From Lolium rigidum (taxonomy: Eukaryota > Streptophyta > Magnoliopsida > Poales > Poaceae), in NCBI RefSeq assembly GCF_022539505.1, contig NC_061512.1:151697962-151761961 (forward strand): a DNA stretch of 64,000 bases, given 5' to 3'. Made by a program: the position numbers and the translations under genes. Below are positions 60,429-64,000 of the stretch, in pieces; positions within the stretch are counted from its first letter, which is position 1; the number at the start of each line of letters is the position of its first letter. The notes below the pieces were generated by a model that saw only the letters and a program-made list of their open reading frames with translations, did no database searches and was not told the origin of the DNA.

Positions 60429-60664
60429 CTACCTCCGATTCAAGGAATAAGGCGCCCTCGTTTTACGTGCTTTTCGTTTGACTAAGTATTACTTTAAATG
60501 TATAAAGATTGTTTGTCTAAAATTAACATCACTAGAAATTGCTTTTCAATACGAATCTAACGATACTAATTACATATAATATAACCAATATTTTGTTGCT
60601 TAATTTTTATGGTCAAAGTTCGTCTTGGAATACGCGTGCGCCTTATTCCTTGGGACGGAGGTAG
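60429..60664 (+). mobile_element. Stowaway MITE (Tc1/Mariner type)
   Basis: 236 bp between TA dinucleotides (60427-60428, 60665-60666). Ends CTACCTCCGATTCAAGGAAT and, reversed, CTACCTCCGTCCCAAGGAAT form terminal inverted repeats of about 28 bp. AT-rich, no ORF. The empty site AATAGTATGATC is present in E1 and other family members. Confidence 0.95.
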
Positions 60665-60721
60665 TATGATCAAGGTTATGATGGCATGTCACTTCAGAAA
60701 TTATCTTTGTTATCGTTTTAC

Positions 60722-60738
60722 CTGCTCGGGACGAGCAG
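60722..60738 (+). other. PPT-adjacent hairpin (E2)
   Basis: CTGCTCG, loop GGA, CGAGCAG, four bases before the polypurine tract. D and X have CCTACTCG/CGAGTAGG here: an A-T pair replaced by G-C with pairing kept. Confidence 0.6.
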
Positions 60739-60741
60739 AAC

Positions 60742-60756
60742 TAAGCTTGGGGATGC
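60742..60756 (+). other. Polypurine tract of E2
   Basis: TAAGCTTGGGGATGC directly before the 3' LTR. The same words precede the 3' LTRs of X (48752-48766) and, reversed, of C, D and E1. Confidence 0.8.
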
Positions 60757-62358
60757 TGATACGTCTCCGACGTATCGATAATTTCTTATGTTCCATGCCA
60801 CATTATTGATGATATCTACATGTTTTATGCACACTTTATGTCATATTCGTGCATTTTCCGGAACTAACCTATTAACAAGATGCCGAAGAGCCGCTTGTCG
60901 TTTTCTCGCTGTTTTTGGTTTCGGAAATCCTAGTAACGAAATATTCTCGGAATTGGACGAAATCAACGCCCGTGGTCCTATTTTGCCACGAAGCTTCCGG
61001 AAGACCGAAGAGGAGTCAAAGTGGGGCCACGAGGCGCCGCCACACTAGGGCGGCGCGGCCCGGGCCCCGGCCGCGCCGACCTATGGTGTGGGGCCCTCGT
61101 GTGGCCCCCGCGTTGCCCTTCCGCCTACTTAAAGCCTCCGTCGCGAAACCCCCGATACCGAGAGCCACGATACGGAAAACCTTACGGAGACGCCGCCGCC
61201 GCCAATCCCATCTCGGGGGATTCTCGGAGATCTCCTCCGGCACCCCTGCCGGAGAGGGGATTCATCTCCCGGAGGACTCTTCACCGCCATGGTCACCTCC
61301 GGAGTGATGAGTGAGTAGTTCACCCCTGGACTATGGGTCCATAGCAGTAGCTAGATGGTTGTCTTCTCCTTATTGTGCTTCATTGTTGGATCTTGTGAGC
61401 TGCCTAACATGATCAAGATCATCTATCTGTAATACTATATGTTGTGTTTGTCGGGATCCGATGGATAGAGAATACTATGTTATGTTAATTATCAAGTTAT
61501 TACCTATGTGTTGTTTATGATCTTGCATGCTCTCCGTTATTAGTAGAGGCTCGGCCAAGTTTTTGCTCTTAACTCCAAGAGGGAGTATTTATGCTCAATA
61601 GTGGGTTCATGCCTCCATTGATATCTCGGGACGAGTGACGTAAAGTTCTAAGGTTGTGGATGTGCTTGTTGCCACTAGGGATAAAACATTGATGCTATGT
61701 CTAAGGATGTAGTTGTTGATTACATTACGCACCATACTTAATGCAATTGTCTTTTGTTTTGCAACTTAATACTGGAAGGGGTTCGGATGATAACCTGAAG
61801 GTGGACTCTTTAGGCATAGATGCATGCTGGATGGCGGTCTATGTACTTTGTCGTAATGCCCAATTAAATCTCACTATATTTATCATGACATGTATGTGCA
61901 TTGTTATGCCCTCTCTATTTGTCAATTGCCCGACTGTAATTTGTTCACCCAACATGCTTTTATCTTATGGGAGAGACACCTCTAGTGAACTGTGGACCCC
62001 GGTCCTTTCTTTTATACTGAAATACAAATCTGCTGCAATACTTGTTCTTTACTGTTTTCCGCAAACAATCATCTTCCACACAATACGGTTAATCCTTTGT
62101 TACATCAAGCCGGTGAGATTGACAACCTCACTGTTTCGTTGGGGCAAAGTACTTTGGTTGTGTTGTGCAAGTTCCACGTTGGCGCCGGAATCTCTGGTGT
62201 TGCGCCGCACTACATTCCGCCGCCATCAACCTTCAACGTGCTTCTTGGCTCCTCCTGGTTCGATAAACCTTGGTTTCTTTCTGAGGGAAAACTTGCTGCT
62301 GTGCGCATCATACCTTCCTCTTGGGGTTCCCAACGAACATGTGAGTTACACGCCATCA
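60757..62358 (+). repeat. 3' LTR of E2 (type A)
   Basis: 1602 bp from TGATACGTCTCCGACGTATC to CCATCA. The frame 61741-62406 inside it is LTR-internal and runs into F, so it is not a gene. Confidence 0.92.
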
Positions 62359-62862
62359 ACGCCTCTTCATCAACCAGCCATGTTTCCCCCATCCATGTGT
62401 GAGTAATTCCCCCGCTGTAGGCTGAAGGGGATGGTAGGGATTGGATGAGATTGGTCATGTAATAGTGTAAGATTGTTAGGGCATAGTGCCTAGTGTCCGT
62501 AATTGGTACTTTGATGATATTGTTGCAACTTGTTATGCTTAATGCTTGTCACTAGGGCCCGAGTGCCATGATCTCAGATCTGAACATGTTATTATTCCAT
62601 CATGATATTCATTGTTTATGGTCTTACCTGCAAGTTGTATACACATGTCGCTGTCCGGAACCAATGGCCCCGAAGTGAGCAAATCGGGACAACCGGAGGG
62701 GATGGTAGTGATGTGAGGATCACATGTGTTCACGGAGTGTTAATGCTTTGCTCCGGTACTCTATTAAAAGGAGTACCTTAATATCCAATAGATTCCCTTG
62801 AGGCCCGGCTGCCACCGGCTGGTAGGACAAAAGATGTTGTGCAAGTTTCTCATTGCGAGCAC
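62359..62862 (+). repeat. Duplicated F LTR segment, right copy
   Basis: Matches 49265-49769. It continues directly into F sequence (62863-63263) that is missing after the left copy because E1 interrupts it there. Confidence 0.88.
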
Positions 62863-63263
62863 GTACGACTATAATTGAAACACATGCCTATTGATTGCTT
62901 TGTACTTAGACACCGTTTTATTATTATCTGCAAATGCCCTGCTTGATTGTTACATGAGTTTCTCTCATCCATGCAACGCCCGTTATCCGTCCCCGTGCCT
63001 ACAGTATTTTAATCCTTCTGTTTACTATAATCACTACTGCTGTCTCTGTTACTCGTCTGCTGTTGTTTCCCTACTGTTACTCGCTATAAAACTGCATTAC
63101 TCGATAAACTCTTGCGAGCAAGTCTCGTTTCCAGGTGCAGCTGAATTGACAACTCCGCTGTTAAGGCTTTCAAGTATTCTTTGTCTCCCCTTGTGTCGAA
63201 TCAATAAATTGGGTTTTACTACCTGCGAAGACTGCTGCGATCCCCTATACTTGTGGGTCATCA

Positions 63264-64000
63264 ATACGTCTCAAACGTATCTATAATTTATTATGTTCCA
63301 TGCTAGTTTTATAACAATACTCACATGTTTTATATATACTTTATATCATTTTGATGCATTTTCCGGTACTAACCTATTTACAAGATGCCGAAGCGCCAGT
63401 TCCTGTTTTCTGCTGTTTTTGGTTTCAGAAATCCTACACAGGAAGTATTCTCGGAATTGGACGAAACAAAAGCCCACGGTCTTATTTTCCACGGAGTCTT
63501 CTAGAACACCGAAGAGGAGATGAAGAGGGGCCACGTGGCGGCCACACCATAGGGGGGCGCGGCCCCACCCCTGGCCGCGCCGCCATATGGGGTGGGCCCC
63601 TTGGGTGTCCCCCGACTCTGCCCCTTCGCCTATATAATCCTTCCATCGCGAAAACCCTAGTACCGAGAGCCACGATACGAGAAAAGTTACTGAGATGCCG
63701 CCGCCGTCAACCCCATCTCGGGGGGTTCTGAAGATCGCCTCCGGCACCCTGCCGGAGAAGGGAATCATCACCGGAGGGCTCTACATCACCATGCCGGCCC
63801 GCCTCCGGACTGATGCGTGAGTAGTTCGTTCTTGGACTATGGGTCCATAGCAGTAGCTAGATGGTTGTCTTCTCCTATTGTGCCATCATGTTTAGATCTT
63901 GTGAGCTGCCTATCATGATCAAGATCATCTATTTGTAATGCTACATGTTGTGTTTGTTGGGATCCGATGAATATGGAATACTATGTCAAGTTGATTATCG
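63264..64000 (+). repeat. 3' LTR of X, continued beyond window
   Basis: ATACGTCTCAAACGTATC onward matches 17880-18610. It includes GTGTTTGTT near 63950 that the 5' LTR lacks. The window ends inside it. Confidence 0.9.

Larger units (their letters stand above)
57930..60756 (+). other. E2 3' untranslated region
   Basis: Non-coding. Post-stop block 57930-57990; TAAGCTTGGGGATGC at 58568-58582, 58625-58639 and 60742-60756 (the last is the polypurine tract); inverted repeat 58632-58652; hairpin 60722-60738. Short frames such as 59559-59888 have homologous but shifted frames in the other copies and are not genes. Confidence 0.85.
54279..62358 (+). mobile_element. E2: gag-protease LTR retrotransposon
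   Basis: 5' LTR (54279-55556, first part in gap), primer site 55568-55585, gag-protease 55810-57929, 3' untranslated DNA 57930-60756 with a MITE, 3' LTR 60757-62358. No polymerase or integrase. It is inserted in F before ACGCC (62359-62363, the presumed TSD). Confidence 0.9.
48774..63263 (+). mobile_element. F: LTR sequence holding E1 and E2
   Basis: It starts TGATACGTCCAAAACGTATC and ends GGGTCATCA, between ATACG duplications. Own sequence is 48774-49769 and 62359-63263, overlapping by about 505 bp, so the LTR is about 1.4 kb. Either F is a full element with its 5' LTR broken by E1 and its 3' LTR broken by E2 (the rest hidden in the 100-N gap), or it is one LTR in a misassembled region. No F internal sequence is visible. 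Confidence 0.75.
17878..64000 (+). mobile_element. X: LTR retrotransposon with 214-aa ORF, split by D and F
   Basis: The parts of X are 5' LTR 17878-19469, primer site 19481-19498, ORF 19657-20301, 3' untranslated DNA 20302-21112 and 46925-48766, and 3' LTR 48767-48773 plus 63264 to beyond 64000. D is inserted between 21112 and 46920 (TSD GTGTG at 21108-21112 and 46920-46924). F is inserted in the 3' LTR (TSD ATACG at 48769-48773 and 63264-63268). X shares its LTR type with the gag-protease element D, but its single protein belongs with that of E0. Confidence 0.9.

Noticed and set aside
61741..62406. 221-aa ORF at the end of E2
   Set aside because: It is LTR sequence running into F; the same LTR region elsewhere does not keep the frame.
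1..64000. Envelope, polymerase or integrase genes
   Set aside because: No recognisable motif on either strand; gag and protease are the only known retroelement proteins here.

Overview
This window is intergenic DNA from a large, repeat-rich grass genome. The repeats point to a cool-season grass (Pooideae): Gypsy elements whose LTRs begin TGATACGTCTC, with an AAGCTTGGGGATGC tract before the 3' LTR, plus long TGTAATATCCC/TGTCACATCCC LTRs and a Stowaway MITE. The LTR wording looks to me more like ryegrass/fescue (Lolium/Festuca) than wheat or barley, but this is from memory and uncertain. I found no intact host gene, tRNA or rRNA gene. Almost everything is a stack of nested mobile elements, and most borders can be fixed by target-site duplications (TSDs).

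Layout. (1) 1-4753: 3'-truncated-by-window element E0, minus strand, coding for an unrecognised 214-aa protein. (2) 4754-6943: the only stretch not clearly a transposon, perhaps a gene remnant. (3) 6944-17877: long LTR-type sequence H, interrupted at 8578-14367 (TSD CCTAT) by a tandem array of four 164-bp LTRs and three internal regions of a non-autonomous Copia-like element. (4) 17878-64000: element X, plus strand, with a second 214-aa protein. X is split by D (21113-46919, minus, TSD GTGTG), a gag-protease element. D is itself split twice: in its 3' LTR by element C (22363-29195, minus, TSD ACGGG) and in gag by G (33546-44331, minus, TSD TAATA), a non-coding element with 3.9-kb LTRs. One LTR of G carries a Mutator-like element (41300-42776, 9-bp TSD). 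(5) The 3' LTR of X is split after 7 bases by F (48774-63263, TSD ATACG). F contains E1 (minus) and E2 (plus), two copies of one gag-protease family, facing each other across a 100-N assembly gap. E2 carries a Stowaway MITE.

How the pieces relate. E0, E1, E2, C, D and X share the tRNA-Asp primer site (where visible), the long 3' untranslated region, the polypurine tract and similar LTRs, but carry three kinds of coding region: gag-protease (D, E1, E2), a 214-aa protein (E0, X) or an acidic 240-aa protein (C). None has reverse transcriptase or integrase. They look like interdependent members of a larger Athila-like Gypsy family that borrow missing functions from relatives elsewhere. The 214-aa protein is kept in two LTR subfamilies, each of which also has a gag-protease member here; it is the best candidate for something undescribed.

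Quality warning. Homologous copies differ repeatedly by an extra C in CTG (CTG versus CTCG), and by homopolymer lengths. This looks like systematic sequencing error, and it causes most of the apparent frameshifts in the E2 gag-protease gene.
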